A DNA stretch of 64,000 nt, from the NCBI GenBank assembly GCA_965208065.1, contig OZ242313.1:1674001-1738000 (forward strand), given 5' to 3'. Under the pieces are notes generated by a model, which made no database searches, was not told the origin of the DNA, and saw nothing but the letters and a program-made list of their open reading frames with translations. This stretch comes from Bin103 sp002238925. GTDB lineage: Bacteria; Spirochaetota; Spirochaetia; SZUA-6; Bin103. Every line of letters starts with the position of its first letter. Position 1 is the first letter of the stretch. Below are positions 34,403 to 43,341 of this stretch, piece by piece. The translations under genes were made by a program, and so were the position numbers.

Positions 34403-36817
34403 TCAGACCCGTACGCGGCGCAGCCGCAGCGCGTTGCCGATGACCGATACCGAGCTCAGGCTCATGGCGGCGGCGGCCACCATCGGGCTCAGCAGTATTC
34501 CGAACACCGGGAACAGCACTCCGGCAGCCACGGGAATTGCCAAGCTGTTGTAGAGGAAGGCCAGGAACAGGTTCTGGCGGACGTTGCGCCGGGTGGCGGC
34601 GCTCAGCAACCTGGCGCGGGCGATGGCGCGCAGGTCGCCGCGCACCAGGGTGAGGTCGGCGCTCTCCATTGCCACGTCGGTACCGGTGCCCATGGCGATG
34701 CCGACCTGGGCCTGGGCCAGCGCCGGCGCGTCATTGATGCCGTCGCCGGCCATCGCCACCACGTGACCGGCCTCCTGCAGGCGCCGGACTTCCGCCGCCT
34801 TCTGTGCGGGCAGCGCTTCGGCGACCACGGTCCTGATGTCCAGCCCGCGCGCCACGGCGTGCGCGGTGATCCGATTGTCGCCGGTAGCCATTACCAGGTT
34901 GATGCCGGCCGCGCGCAACTGGGCGATCGCCTGCGGCGTGGTGGTCTTGACCGGATCGGCGATCGCGAACGCTCCGGCCATACGGCCGTCCACGGCGGCG
35001 TAGATCACGGTGTGGCCGGCGGCGCGCAGGCTGGCGGCCTGCTCGGCGAGTGCGCCATCGACCGCCACCCCATGCCGTTCCAGGAGCGAGGTCCTGCCGA
35101 GCAGCGTGTCGTGGCCCGCGGCGGTGCCCGAGACACCCTGGCCCGCGAAGGAGGCAAATCCGGTAGCGGACGGCACTGCAATGCCGCGCTGCCGCGCCAG
35201 CGCCGCGACGGCGGCCGAGAGCGGGTGTTCGCTCGGCAGCGCCACCGCGGCCGCGGCGGCGATCAGGTCGTGCTCGGTGACGCCGGGAGCGGGAATCGCC
35301 TGCTGCACGCGCGGGCGGCCCTCTGTCAGGGTGCCGGTCTTGTCCACCAACAGGGTGTCCACGGTACTCAGCACCTCCATGGCGGCGGCGTCCCTGAACA
35401 GCACGCCAAGGGTGGCTCCGCGGCCGGTGGCCACCATGATCGACATGGGAGTAGCCAGCCCGAGAGCGCAGGGGCAGGCGATGATGAGCACCGCCACGGC
35501 ATTGAGCAGCGCCAGCGTGAGGCTCGGCTGCGGTCCGAATATGCTCCAGGCCGTGAAGGTGACCACGGCGATGGCGATGACGGCGGGTACGAACACGGCG
35601 GATACCGAGTCCGCGATGCGCTGAATCGGCGCGCGGCTGCGCTGTGCGTCCGCGACCATCTGTACGATGCGCGCCAGCAGCGTGTCGGCGCCCACCTTGT
35701 CGGCGCGCATCTGCAGAGATCCGGAGCCGTTCACGGTGCCGGCGATCAGCGCCGCGCCGGGCTGCTTGACCGTCGGCATTGATTCACCGGTGATGGTCGA
35801 CTCGTCGACGGCGCTGGTTCCCGACGTCACGGTTCCGTCTACCGGCACCTTCTCGCCGGGGCGGACGCGCAGCCGGTCGCCGGCGGTAACCGCCTCCAGC
35901 GGCACTTCCTGTTCGCCGCCGTGCGCGTCGAGGCGCTGAGCGGTGGGCGGAGTCAGTTCCAGCAACAGGCGCAAGGCCGCGCCGGTGCGCCGCCGGGCGC
36001 GCAACTCAAGCACCTGGCCGAGCAGCACCAGCGTGGTGATGGCGGCGGCGCTCTCGAAGTAGTACAGGGCCACGGCGGCGCCGACCCCGGTAGCCGCGGT
36101 GCGGAACACGGTGGGCGCAATGGTGGCGGCCACGCTGTACAGGTAGGCGACGGCGATCCCGAGGCCGACCAGGGTGAACATGTTGAGGCTGCGGTTGACC
36201 ACCGAGGTCCAGGCGCGTTGAAAGAAGGGGGCCGCGCCCCACAGCACCACCGGGCTGGCGATTGCCAGTTGCAGCCAGCCGAACGCCGGCAGGGCGGCCA
36301 GGGCCGTGAACGGCAGCGCAATCAGCGGCGCCGTGAGCAGCGCGCTCACCACCAGGCGGCGGGTCATGGCGCGCAATTCGCCGTCGTCTTCGGGAGCGGC
36401 GCTGAGCGTGTGCGGCTCCAACGCCATGCCGCAAGACGGGCATGCGCCCGGCCGGGGCTCGTCGACCTCCGGACACATTGGGCATCGATACCGGACCGGA
36501 TCGGCGCCCGGCGCGGCGGACGCTCCGGCCGCTCCGGACGGGACGGCCGCACCCCGTTGCGCGTGTTCGTGCCGGTGGTGGTGCCGGTCTTGATCGTGGT
36601 CGCAATGGTGATCCTGGCCACCGCCGTGGTCGCCGTGGCCGTGACGATCGTGATGCTCGTGGCCGCCGTCCGGGGCGGCCAGGAATTGTTCCGGCTGGTC
36701 CTTGAACCGGGCCCGGCAACCCGCCGAGCAGAACAGGTAGGTGGTGCCGCCGTATTGCACGCGGTGGGGGCCATCCGGCGCCACCGTCATACCGCAGACG
36801 GGGTCGATATTCGCCAT
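34403..36817 (-). CDS. copA: copper-type P1B ATPase with YHS and His-rich N-terminus
   Basis: 804 aa. Residues 1-45 form a YHS metal-binding domain (DPVCGMTV, then YLFCSAGCRARF). A His/Asp-rich stretch (about 50-90) follows, then a heavy-metal-binding domain with YRCPMCPEVDEPRPGACPSC. The P-type core has the TGES-type motif TITGESMP, the ion-site CPC in IIACPCALGLATPMS, the phosphorylated Asp in DKTGTLTEGRP, and GDGINDAPALAQAQVG. YN and MSLSSVS in the last two helices fit Cu+ exporters. It pumps Cu(I) or Ag(I) from the cytoplasm. The gene lies 2 nt after csoR in the same operon. Confidence 0.93.
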   Translation of the reverse strand: MANIDPVCGMTVAPDGPHRVQYGGTTYLFCSAGCRARFKDQPEQFLAAPDGGHEHHDRHGHGDHGGGQDHHCDHDQDRHHHRHEHAQRGAAVPSGAAGASAAPGADPVRYRCPMCPEVDEPRPGACPSCGMALEPHTLSAAPEDDGELRAMTRRLVVSALLTAPLIALPFTALAALPAFGWLQLAIASPVVLWGAAPFFQRAWTSVVNRSLNMFTLVGLGIAVAYLYSVAATIAPTVFRTAATGVGAAVALYYFESAAAITTLVLLGQVLELRARRRTGAALRLLLELTPPTAQRLDAHGGEQEVPLEAVTAGDRLRVRPGEKVPVDGTVTSGTSAVDESTITGESMPTVKQPGAALIAGTVNGSGSLQMRADKVGADTLLARIVQMVADAQRSRAPIQRIADSVSAVFVPAVIAIAVVTFTAWSIFGPQPSLTLALLNAVAVLIIACPCALGLATPMSIMVATGRGATLGVLFRDAAAMEVLSTVDTLLVDKTGTLTEGRPRVQQAIPAPGVTEHDLIAAAAAVALPSEHPLSAAVAALARQRGIAVPSATGFASFAGQGVSGTAAGHDTLLGRTSLLERHGVAVDGALAEQAASLRAAGHTVIYAAVDGRMAGAFAIADPVKTTTPQAIAQLRAAGINLVMATGDNRITAHAVARGLDIRTVVAEALPAQKAAEVRRLQEAGHVVAMAGDGINDAPALAQAQVGIAMGTGTDVAMESADLTLVRGDLRAIARARLLSAATRRNVRQNLFLAFLYNSLAIPVAAGVLFPVFGILLSPMVAAAAMSLSSVSVIGNALRLRRVRV

Positions 36818-36819
36818 GT

Positions 36820-37137
36820 TCAGATGCTGCTGCGGGCCAACACCGCCATCAGCTCATCGACTACGTCCGGCAACCGCTCACGGTCGTCGCGCACGGCATC
36901 GGCAACACAGTGGTCGAGGTGGCGCTTCAGGACGTGCAGCCCGAGCGCATTGAGCGCGGCGCGCGCCGCCGAGACCTGGGTCAGGATGTCGAGGCAGTAG
37001 CGTTCCTCCGCGACCATGCGGCGGATGCCGGCAATCTGCCCCTCGATGCTGCGCAGGCGGCGCAACGCCGTTGCATCGGCCGGATGCGGGCCGCGCCGTT
37101 CCGCGGCGCGTGCTCCCTTGCCATTCGGTTCAGTCAC
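36820..37137 (-). CDS. csoR: CsoR-type copper-sensing repressor
   Basis: 105 aa from GTG 37137, with AGGAGG just upstream; an in-frame extension to 37215 runs through the promoter and was rejected. The copper ligands are Cys48, His73 and Cys77 (spacing identical to Mycobacterium CsoR Cys36/His61/Cys65), in EERYCLDIL and KRHLDHCVAD. The helical DUF156 fold includes RRLRSIEGQIAGIRRMV. Apo-CsoR blocks transcription; Cu(I) releases it. It leads the csoR-copA operon and faces a c-type cytochrome gene across a shared operator. Confidence 0.93.
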   Translation of the reverse strand: MTEPNGKGARAAERRGPHPADATALRRLRSIEGQIAGIRRMVAEERYCLDILTQVSAARAALNALGLHVLKRHLDHCVADAVRDDRERLPDVVDELMAVLARSSI

Positions 37138-37146
37138 CGCTGCCTC

Positions 37147-37200
37147 CTGACATTCGGGTGAGATGTCCGTATAATACCCCACGGGGGTGGGGTACCGCAA
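37147..37200. promoter_or_regulatory. divergent promoters overlapping one CsoR-type palindrome
   Basis: The palindrome TACCCCAC-GGGG-GTGGGGTA is at 37175-37194. On the plus strand CTGACA (37147-37152) and TATAAT (37170-37175) are 17 nt apart, and the palindrome starts inside the -10 box. On the minus strand TTGCGG (37200-37195) and TATTAT (37176-37171) are 18 nt apart, and the palindrome fills the spacer, as in known CsoR promoters. Confidence 0.7.
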
Positions 37201-37223
37201 GGCAGTCCCGAGCAATTGAGTCG

Positions 37224-37697
37224 ATGAGCAAACGCGTCCTTACCATGATCACCGTCATCGCGCTGGCCGCGGCCGTGGTGCTCGCCGCGGCGGGAATCTT
37301 TCTGCGCCAGAACCGCGAGCCGGCGTGGGCCGATGCCGGCGCCCCGGACCTGGTGGCGCGTGGCCGGATTGTGTACCAGCAGAGTTGCGCCGCCTGTCAT
37401 GGCGCGCGGCTGGAGGGGCAGCCGAACTGGCGGCAGCCGAATGCCGACGGCACGCTGCCGGCCCCGCCGCACGACGTAACCGGCCACACCTGGCACCACT
37501 CCGACCAGATGCTGTTCGACATCACCAAGTACGGCAGCGCCTCGGTGGCCGGCGCCGGCTTCAAGAGTGCCATGCCGGTGTACGACGGTGTCCTGGACGA
37601 CGCCGACATCTGGGCCGTGCTCGCGTTCATCAAGAGCCACTGGCCGCCCGACATCCAGGCGGCGCAGAGTGCGCGGTCGGGCGACACGCGCCGCTGA
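37224..37697 (+). CDS. monohaem c-type cytochrome, class I
   Basis: 157 aa from ATG 37224. An N-terminal membrane anchor or uncleaved signal (VLTMITVIALAAAVVLAAAG) is followed by haem motif CAACH at residues 55-59; the likely distal ligand is Met117 in FKSAMPVY. NWRQPNADGTLPAPPHDVTG and the C-terminal helix DDADIWAVLAFIKSHWP are typical of membrane-anchored cytochromes c found near copper-handling genes. It shares the operator with csoR-copA, so copper control is likely. It would be matured by ResB/CcsA encoded 1.5 kb downstream. Its electron partner is unknown. Confidence 0.88.
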   Translation: MSKRVLTMITVIALAAAVVLAAAGIFLRQNREPAWADAGAPDLVARGRIVYQQSCAACHGARLEGQPNWRQPNADGTLPAPPHDVTGHTWHHSDQMLFDITKYGSASVAGAGFKSAMPVYDGVLDDADIWAVLAFIKSHWPPDIQAAQSARSGDTRR

Positions 37698-37808
37698 TCC
37701 GGGCGCGCTTCCGTGCCACTCACGGCGTGTCGATGAGGCGCCCGCGGCGCGCGAGCGGCAGCCGCGGCAAGCTTGACGGGGCTTCCTGGGGGTGCCTATG
37801 TTAGCCTC

Positions 37809-38231
37809 ATGCCTTATGACCCTGTGCTCGTGCAACCGATGCGCGACGAGCTCACCGCGGTGGGTATCGAAGAGTTGGAAACCGCCGATGCGGTGGACCG
37901 GTTCCTGGCCGACAAGAGCGGCTCCGCCATGCTCGTGATCAATTCCGTGTGCGGTTGCGCCGCCGGCAGCGCGCGCCCCGGAATCAAGATGGCCCTGCGC
38001 CACGAGGTGACCCCGGATCGCGTGGCCACCGTGTTTGCCGGCCAGGATCTGGATGCCACCGCACGGGCGCGCAGCCACTTTGCCCACATTCCGCCGAGCA
38101 GCCCGTCGATCGCACTGTTCCGCGACGGCGACCTGGTGTTCATGTATCCGCGCCATCAGATTGAGGGGCGGCCGCCGCAGACGATCGCCGCCGACCTGAT
38201 GGAGGCGTTCAACGAGCACCTCGCGGGCTGA
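37809..38231 (+). CDS. bacilliredoxin (BrxA/BrxB family)
   Basis: 140 aa from ATG 37809. The active site CGC is in VINSVCGCAAGSARPG near residues 47-49, the unusual CxC motif of the family. FAHIPPSSPSIALFRDGDLV and the Met/Tyr/Pro-rich MYPRHQIEGR are conserved. Members remove bacillithiol from proteins or act as disulfide reductants. Whether this organism makes bacillithiol cannot be told from the window. It lies 111 nt after the cytochrome gene. Confidence 0.88.
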   Translation: MPYDPVLVQPMRDELTAVGIEELETADAVDRFLADKSGSAMLVINSVCGCAAGSARPGIKMALRHEVTPDRVATVFAGQDLDATARARSHFAHIPPSSPSIALFRDGDLVFMYPRHQIEGRPPQTIAADLMEAFNEHLAG

Positions 38232-38276
38232 CCCGATCAGTCTCGGCACACTGCTGCCGCTGCTGCGAGCGCCGCG

Positions 38277-38585
38277 ATGAGGTCGCCACGGCCACTTCCT
38301 GACGGGAACAACGCCCGGCACGCCGACAAGGGCGATCTGCACGGAATCACCGTGGTGGTGGACACCACCGGGGCGGAGTTGTACATCGGCCGCTTTTTCG
38401 AGCAGCGCGGCGACGGGATCGTGTTGCTCGACGTCGCGCGCCACCGCGATGGGGCGAATGGCGTGTCGAAGCAGCAGTACGTGGATACCGCCGCCCGCTA
38501 CGGCCAGTGGAAGGAGCTCGCTCAGGTGCTGGTGCCGTTGCCGGAGGTGCGTTCGGTGACCCGCCTGGCCGACGCCCGCGCTTAG
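38277..38585 (+). CDS. small protein of unknown function
   Basis: 102 aa from ATG 38277. Single alpha/beta domain: LHGITVVVDTTGAELYIGRF, GDGIVLLDVARHRDG, then a helix KQQYVDTAARYGQWKELAQV. No membrane segment or Cys. The lipoprotein gene starts 12 nt downstream, so they are probably cotranscribed. Confidence 0.65.
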   Translation: MRSPRPLPDGNNARHADKGDLHGITVVVDTTGAELYIGRFFEQRGDGIVLLDVARHRDGANGVSKQQYVDTAARYGQWKELAQVLVPLPEVRSVTRLADARA

Positions 38586-38597
38586 GAGGCTGTCGGA

Positions 38598-39224
38598 TTG
38601 CGGCACCGTTCGCGCAGCCGCGTCATCCCGATGCCGGCACGGTGTGTGCTGCTGGCTGCGGCCGCGGTGGCCGTGGCCGCCTGCGCGCGGGAGCCGCGCG
38701 TGCGGGAGTACGACGAGGTAGTAATCAAACGCTCGCCGGTGGAAGCGGCCTTCGACGGCAGCGGCGCCGCTGCCGCCGCACCGGCTCCCCTGGTGTGGCA
38801 GACGCCGCCGGCATGGCAGGAGCTGCCGGGTGACGGCATCCGCCTGGCGGCGTTCCGATACGAACAGGGCGACCGCCGCGTGGAGACCACGGTGGTGATG
38901 CTCGGCGGCATCGCCGGCGGGGTGGAGGCGAACGTGGTGCGCTGGCTCGACCAGATCGGCCTGCAGCTTACCGGTGACGAGTTGGCGCAGTTTCTCGCGG
39001 GCGGCGAGCAGATCACCACCGGTGACGGCATGCCCCTCACCATGTATGACTTTACGCGCTTGGCATCGACCGGCGGCGATTCCATACTGGCTGCCGTGGG
39101 CCCGGTGGGCGAGCAGACCCTGTTCGTGAAAATGTCGGGCCATGAATCCCTGGTCGCCGGCGCGCGGACCGACTTCATGAGCCTGGTCGAGAGCCTGGGC
39201 GTGATCGGCGGCGGCACGTCGTGA
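38598..39224 (+). CDS. putative lipoprotein of unknown function
   Basis: 208 aa from TTG 38598, chosen because AGGAGG (38584-38589) stands 8 nt upstream; ATG 38631 is the alternative. The signal peptide ends in a lipobox-like VAVAACAREP, with Cys as the likely lipidated residue. The mature part is mixed alpha/beta, with WQTPPAWQELPGDGIRLAAF and a C-terminal helix (FMSLVESLGVIGG). It is followed 37 nt later by resB, so a role at the membrane near cytochrome c assembly is possible but unproven. Confidence 0.75.
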   Translation: MRHRSRSRVIPMPARCVLLAAAAVAVAACAREPRVREYDEVVIKRSPVEAAFDGSGAAAAAPAPLVWQTPPAWQELPGDGIRLAAFRYEQGDRRVETTVVMLGGIAGGVEANVVRWLDQIGLQLTGDELAQFLAGGEQITTGDGMPLTMYDFTRLASTGGDSILAAVGPVGEQTLFVKMSGHESLVAGARTDFMSLVESLGVIGGGTS

Positions 39225-39261
39225 GCGCGCCGCACCGGCCGCGGACCGCGAGGCTCGGGGC

Positions 39262-40413
39262 ATGTTAGCCGCCGCCATCAAGCGCTACCCGGTGGTGCGC
39301 CTGCTGATCGACCTGCGCGTGACCGTGGTGTGCCTGGCGCTGCTGTTCGTACTCACCTTCCTGGGCACCATGCACCAGATAGACAACGGCATCTATTCGG
39401 CGCAGAAGAAGTACTTCGAGTCGTTCTTCACCCTGGCGGCCGGCTTCGTGCCGCTGCCGGGCGCCCAACTCGTGCTGTGGGTGCTGGTCGTGAACCTGGC
39501 GGCGGCGACCATTTACCGGTTCGTCTACAAGGTGAGGCGGATCGGCATCCTGATTATCCACGGCGGCCTGTTCGCGCTGTTCTTCGGCATGTTCTTTACC
39601 CAGTACTTTGCGCAGGAGTCGTTCCTGTCCCTGCTGGAGGGCGAAGGCGGCAACGTGACCACCGACTACTTCGACTGGGAGGTGGCGGTGTGGGATCCCG
39701 CCGGCGAAACCCGCCGCGTGGCGGCCGTGGACGCAGGCGCGCTGGCGGCCGGCAACGCGGTCAACATCTCCCGCTACGGCGTGGAGTTGCGCCCGCAACG
39801 CTACTTCGCAAACGCGCAGGCGTTCAGCCGCGCCGGCGGTGCACCGGCGCGCTGGGTAAACGGTTCCGGCATCGAGAGTCTGCAGGAGGCGCGGGTGTCG
39901 CCCGACCCGCAGGAAAACTTTCCCGGCGTGCTGCTGACCGTAGTGCACCGTTCCGGCAGCGCCGAGGTGCTGCTGTACGGCGCCGACGTGGCGCCGGCAT
40001 CGGTACCGGTCGAGGGCGGCCGGCTGGCGGTATCGCTGCGGCGCAAGCATTACGCGATGCCGCTGGTCGTGAGGCTCGACGACTTTCGCGCCGAGTTCCA
40101 TCCCAACTCCGACACGCCGAGCAGCTTCGAGAGCGACGTGACCTTGAGCACGCCGCAGTTCACGCGCAGCGCCCGCATCTCGATGAACCATCCGTTGCGC
40201 CACGCCGGCTATACCTTCTACCAAGCCTCGTACGCGATCGACGCAACCGGGCGCGAGACCTCCACCCTGGCGGTGGTGCACAACCGCAGCCGCGTGGTGC
40301 CGTACGTCGGCACCCTGGTGGTCGGGCTCGGGCTGGCCGTTCACTTTATTCAGACCCTGGTGCTGCGGCGGCGGACGCGGTCCGCATCGCCGCCCGCCGG
40401 TGGCGCCGCATGA
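39262..40413 (+). CDS. resB: cytochrome c biogenesis protein ResB (system II)
   Basis: 383 aa. Membrane helices near residues 18-36, 68-84, 95-113 and 345-363 flank a periplasmic domain of about 220 residues. Family segments are TFLGTMHQIDNGIYSAQKKY and ISMNHPLRHAGYTFYQASY. With CcsA it exports haem and attaches it to CxxCH motifs. The stop overlaps the ccsA ATG (40410-40413). The nearby monohaem cytochrome is a likely client. Confidence 0.9.
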   Translation: MLAAAIKRYPVVRLLIDLRVTVVCLALLFVLTFLGTMHQIDNGIYSAQKKYFESFFTLAAGFVPLPGAQLVLWVLVVNLAAATIYRFVYKVRRIGILIIHGGLFALFFGMFFTQYFAQESFLSLLEGEGGNVTTDYFDWEVAVWDPAGETRRVAAVDAGALAAGNAVNISRYGVELRPQRYFANAQAFSRAGGAPARWVNGSGIESLQEARVSPDPQENFPGVLLTVVHRSGSAEVLLYGADVAPASVPVEGGRLAVSLRRKHYAMPLVVRLDDFRAEFHPNSDTPSSFESDVTLSTPQFTRSARISMNHPLRHAGYTFYQASYAIDATGRETSTLAVVHNRSRVVPYVGTLVVGLGLAVHFIQTLVLRRRTRSASPPAGGAA

Positions 40414-42509
40414 CGGCGCCGTTGCGCCTGGCGGCCGTGGCTGCCGCGCTGCTGGCGGTGGCGGTGGCCGGCGCGGCTCAGGAAGCCGGCGGCGCCGGTC
40501 TCGACGAAGTGCGTACGTTCGCGCCCGGCGAGTTGCGCATAGCCGACCTCGGTCCGCTGCAGAGGGTGGTGGTGGTGGAGGGCGGCCGCACGATGCCGCT
40601 CGACAGCTATGCGCGGTTTACCCTGCTGCGGTTGTCCGGACGGCGCAGCTTCGACCGGCGTCCGGCCATCGAGTGGCTGGCACGGGTGCTGTTCACCCCC
40701 AACGAGACCCACGACGACCAGATCTTCGTGGTGGACAACCCGGAGGTGATCGACGCCATGGGTTTGCCGTCGAGCGGGCGTGACCGCTACAGTCTGTCGT
40801 TCCTGCTGCCCGGGATCGACGAGCTGGAGCGGTTGGCGGAGGATGCGGCGGCGATCGGCGAGGACAACCGGACCATCGTCGAGCGCGAGATTATCCGGCT
40901 GTGGAACAACGTCGGCTTGTTTGCCAACCTGCTGTCCTCGTTTGCGTTCACCTATCCGCATCGCGATTTTCAGGTTGACGATGCGGGCGCCGCGGAACTG
41001 CTCGGGTTGCCCGGCACCGGTACCTACAGTTACCTGGACATCGCCCTGCGGCGCGTCGAGCTGCGCGAAGCTGCTACGGCCGCGGGTTTGGCGCACGCCA
41101 GTTCGGGCTCGTTCAGCCGTACGGACGGGTTGTTGCTGCGGCTCAGCCAGAGCTTGGCCGCGTGGCAGAACAGCTTCGTCGGGCTGCCGCTGGCGATCAT
41201 TCCGGTTGGCGGGTTCGGCGACGTACAGTGGCTCACGCCGTGGCAGGCGCTGGCCGGGCAGCAGCTGGCGGCGCTGGGGCAGGAGCAGCGGCGCGCGGTG
41301 GAGACGGAACTGCTGGCGCTGCGCGACCTGCAGGTAGCCTACCTGGAGGGCCGCGAGTTGCGCTTCACGCTGGCCACGCGCCAGCTCACCGACTCCGTGC
41401 AGCGGCGCACGGAGGCCGATATAGGCGTCAAGAACCCGTCATTGGAGATTCTCTACAACCGCACCAACCCCTACCTGGCGGCGCGTGTGGCGTACGGAGC
41501 CGGGCTGTTGCTGCTCGCGCTCTCGTTCGTCGGCTGGCGTACCTGGCTGTACCGTGCCAGCCTCGTCCTGCTGATCGCGGCCTGCATCCCCCACACGTTC
41601 GGGCTGGTGTTGCGCATCCTGATCACCGATCGGCCGCCGGTCACCAACCTGTTCGAGACGTTCGTGTTCGTGGGCTGGGGAGCCGCGGTTTGCGGGATGG
41701 TGATGGAGCGTCTGGGCAAGCGTTATCTGGGCGTGTTCAGCGGCTTGGCCGGCGGCTTCGTGTTCCTGCTCTTGTCCGGCAAGTTCGCCGCCGCGGACAC
41801 CATGCCGGTGCTGCAGGCGGTGCTGGACACCAACTTCTGGCTCTCCACCCACGTCACGGTGATCACGACCGGCTACATGGCATGCTGCGTGGCTGGCCTG
41901 ATCGGGCACGTGTACATGGTGCAGGCGATCATGCACGGCCGCCGCGGCGGGCGCGGCGGGACGGCCGACAAGCGGCTTGCGCATACCTACCGCACCATGT
42001 TCGGTGCGCTGGCGCTGGGTCTGACCCTCTCGTTCGTGGGTACCATGCTCGGCGGCATCTGGGCCGACCAGTCGTGGGGCCGGTTCTGGGGTTGGGATCC
42101 GAAGGAGAACGGCGCTCTGCTGATCGTGCTGTGGTGTGCGATCCTGTTCCACGCCCGGATGGGCAAGATGATCGGTCCGTTCGGCATGGCGGCCGGGAGT
42201 GCGCTGCTGATCGTGGTGGTGATGATGGCGTGGTTCGGCATCAACCTGCTCGGCGTGGGGCTGCACTCGTACGGTTTTATTGACGGCGTGCTGCTCGGGT
42301 TGCTGGCGTACAGCGCGGTGCAGGTGGCGATGGTGGCGGCTCTGGCCGGCTGGTACCGCCATCAGCAACGGCGCGGGCCGCCGCCGGAATCGCCGCCGGG
42401 AGGCGCCGCGAGCGCCGCCGCCGGGGCGGCCAACGGTACGGCGCACGCCGCCGCCGGACTTGCGGCGGGCAGCGCGGCCGGCGCGGCCGCTTCGGCCGCG
42501 GACCAATGA
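40410..42509 (+). CDS. ccsA: cytochrome c assembly protein CcsA/ResC (system II) with large periplasmic extension
   Basis: 699 aa from ATG 40410, coupled to resB; an in-frame extension back to 39330 lies over resB and was rejected. A signal-like helix at residues 7-25 is followed by a non-cytochrome periplasmic domain (to about 350). Then come the CcsA helices with the WWD haem-handling motif WGRFWGWDPKENGALLIVLW and conserved His in NFWLSTHVTVITTGYMA. The C-terminus has a low-complexity Ala/Gly tail of about 50 residues. It is longer than typical CcsA, as in ResC or fused forms. Confidence 0.92.
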   Translation: MTAPLRLAAVAAALLAVAVAGAAQEAGGAGLDEVRTFAPGELRIADLGPLQRVVVVEGGRTMPLDSYARFTLLRLSGRRSFDRRPAIEWLARVLFTPNETHDDQIFVVDNPEVIDAMGLPSSGRDRYSLSFLLPGIDELERLAEDAAAIGEDNRTIVEREIIRLWNNVGLFANLLSSFAFTYPHRDFQVDDAGAAELLGLPGTGTYSYLDIALRRVELREAATAAGLAHASSGSFSRTDGLLLRLSQSLAAWQNSFVGLPLAIIPVGGFGDVQWLTPWQALAGQQLAALGQEQRRAVETELLALRDLQVAYLEGRELRFTLATRQLTDSVQRRTEADIGVKNPSLEILYNRTNPYLAARVAYGAGLLLLALSFVGWRTWLYRASLVLLIAACIPHTFGLVLRILITDRPPVTNLFETFVFVGWGAAVCGMVMERLGKRYLGVFSGLAGGFVFLLLSGKFAAADTMPVLQAVLDTNFWLSTHVTVITTGYMACCVAGLIGHVYMVQAIMHGRRGGRGGTADKRLAHTYRTMFGALALGLTLSFVGTMLGGIWADQSWGRFWGWDPKENGALLIVLWCAILFHARMGKMIGPFGMAAGSALLIVVVMMAWFGINLLGVGLHSYGFIDGVLLGLLAYSAVQVAMVAALAGWYRHQQRRGPPPESPPGGAASAAAGAANGTAHAAAGLAAGSAAGAAASAADQ

Positions 42510-42585
42510 CCTATCGCGGCGGCCATGCCGCGGCGGCCACCTTGCTCGTCCCGGCGCCCCGGTTGCGGTACCTTAAGGGCTAGCG

Positions 42586-43341
42586 ATGGCACCGGTCCGG
42601 GGCACCATGCCCTTCCTGCAACATGCCGCCGAGCTACGCCGGCGGTTGATCATCTCGCTGCTGGCGGCGCTTGGCGGGGCAATCGTGTGCTATTCATTCT
42701 ACGAGCCGGTGCTGGCCGTTCTGTTGCGCCCGCTGGATGCCGTGCCCGACGTTGCCGCGGCAGAAGGCGGCGGCGAAGCCTACCTGTTCATCAACACCAT
42801 CTTCGAAGGCTTCCTGGTGCGCGTGAAGGTGGCGCTGATCGCCGGCGTGGTGCTGTCGCTGCCGGTACACTTTTACAACGTGGTGCGGTTCATCTTTCCC
42901 GGTCTCACGCTGCGTGAGCGGCGCGCGATTTCCGGCGCGCTGGCGGCATCGTTCGTGCTCCTGTTGCTCGGGTTCTTCTACAGCTACTACAGCGTGATTC
43001 CGCTGTCGGTGCGCTTCCTCGTCAGTTCCGGCTTTACGCCGCCCGGCGTGGGGCTGTTGCTGAACTTCGGGCGCAACGTGTTCTTTGTGTTCCAGTTCCT
43101 GTTGGTGTTCCTGGTAGTGTTCCAGATCCCGATCCTGCTGGTAGTGTTGATGATGACCGGGGTGGTGACGCGTCGCGCCCTGTTGCGCGCAAGCCGCTAC
43201 GCGGTGGTGGCGATCGTCGCCCTGGCGGCCGTGGTTACGCCGCCCGACGTGGTGTCGCAGGTGAGTTTGGCGGTGCCGATGGTGGGGATGTTCTTTCTGT
43301 CGATCCTGGTGGCCAAGCTGTTCGGCTTCGGGGCAGAGTAG
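42586..43341 (+). CDS. tatC: Sec-independent translocase TatC
   Basis: 251 aa with six membrane helices. TatC features: the N-terminal FLQHAAELRRRLIISLLAAL with the conserved Glu-Leu-Arg, LRERRAISGALAAS, and the last pair VVAIVALAAVVTPPDVVSQV and VPMVGMFFLSILVAKLFG. It is the receptor for twin-arginine signal peptides. The tatB start GTG overlaps its stop (TAGTG 43339-43343). Confidence 0.93.
   Translation: MAPVRGTMPFLQHAAELRRRLIISLLAALGGAIVCYSFYEPVLAVLLRPLDAVPDVAAAEGGGEAYLFINTIFEGFLVRVKVALIAGVVLSLPVHFYNVVRFIFPGLTLRERRAISGALAASFVLLLLGFFYSYYSVIPLSVRFLVSSGFTPPGVGLLLNFGRNVFFVFQFLLVFLVVFQIPILLVVLMMTGVVTRRALLRASRYAVVAIVALAAVVTPPDVVSQVSLAVPMVGMFFLSILVAKLFGFGAE

Noticed and set aside
39330..40409. 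In-frame extension upstream of ccsA
   Set aside because: Lies over resB in another frame; ATG 40410 overlaps the resB stop and begins a signal-like helix.
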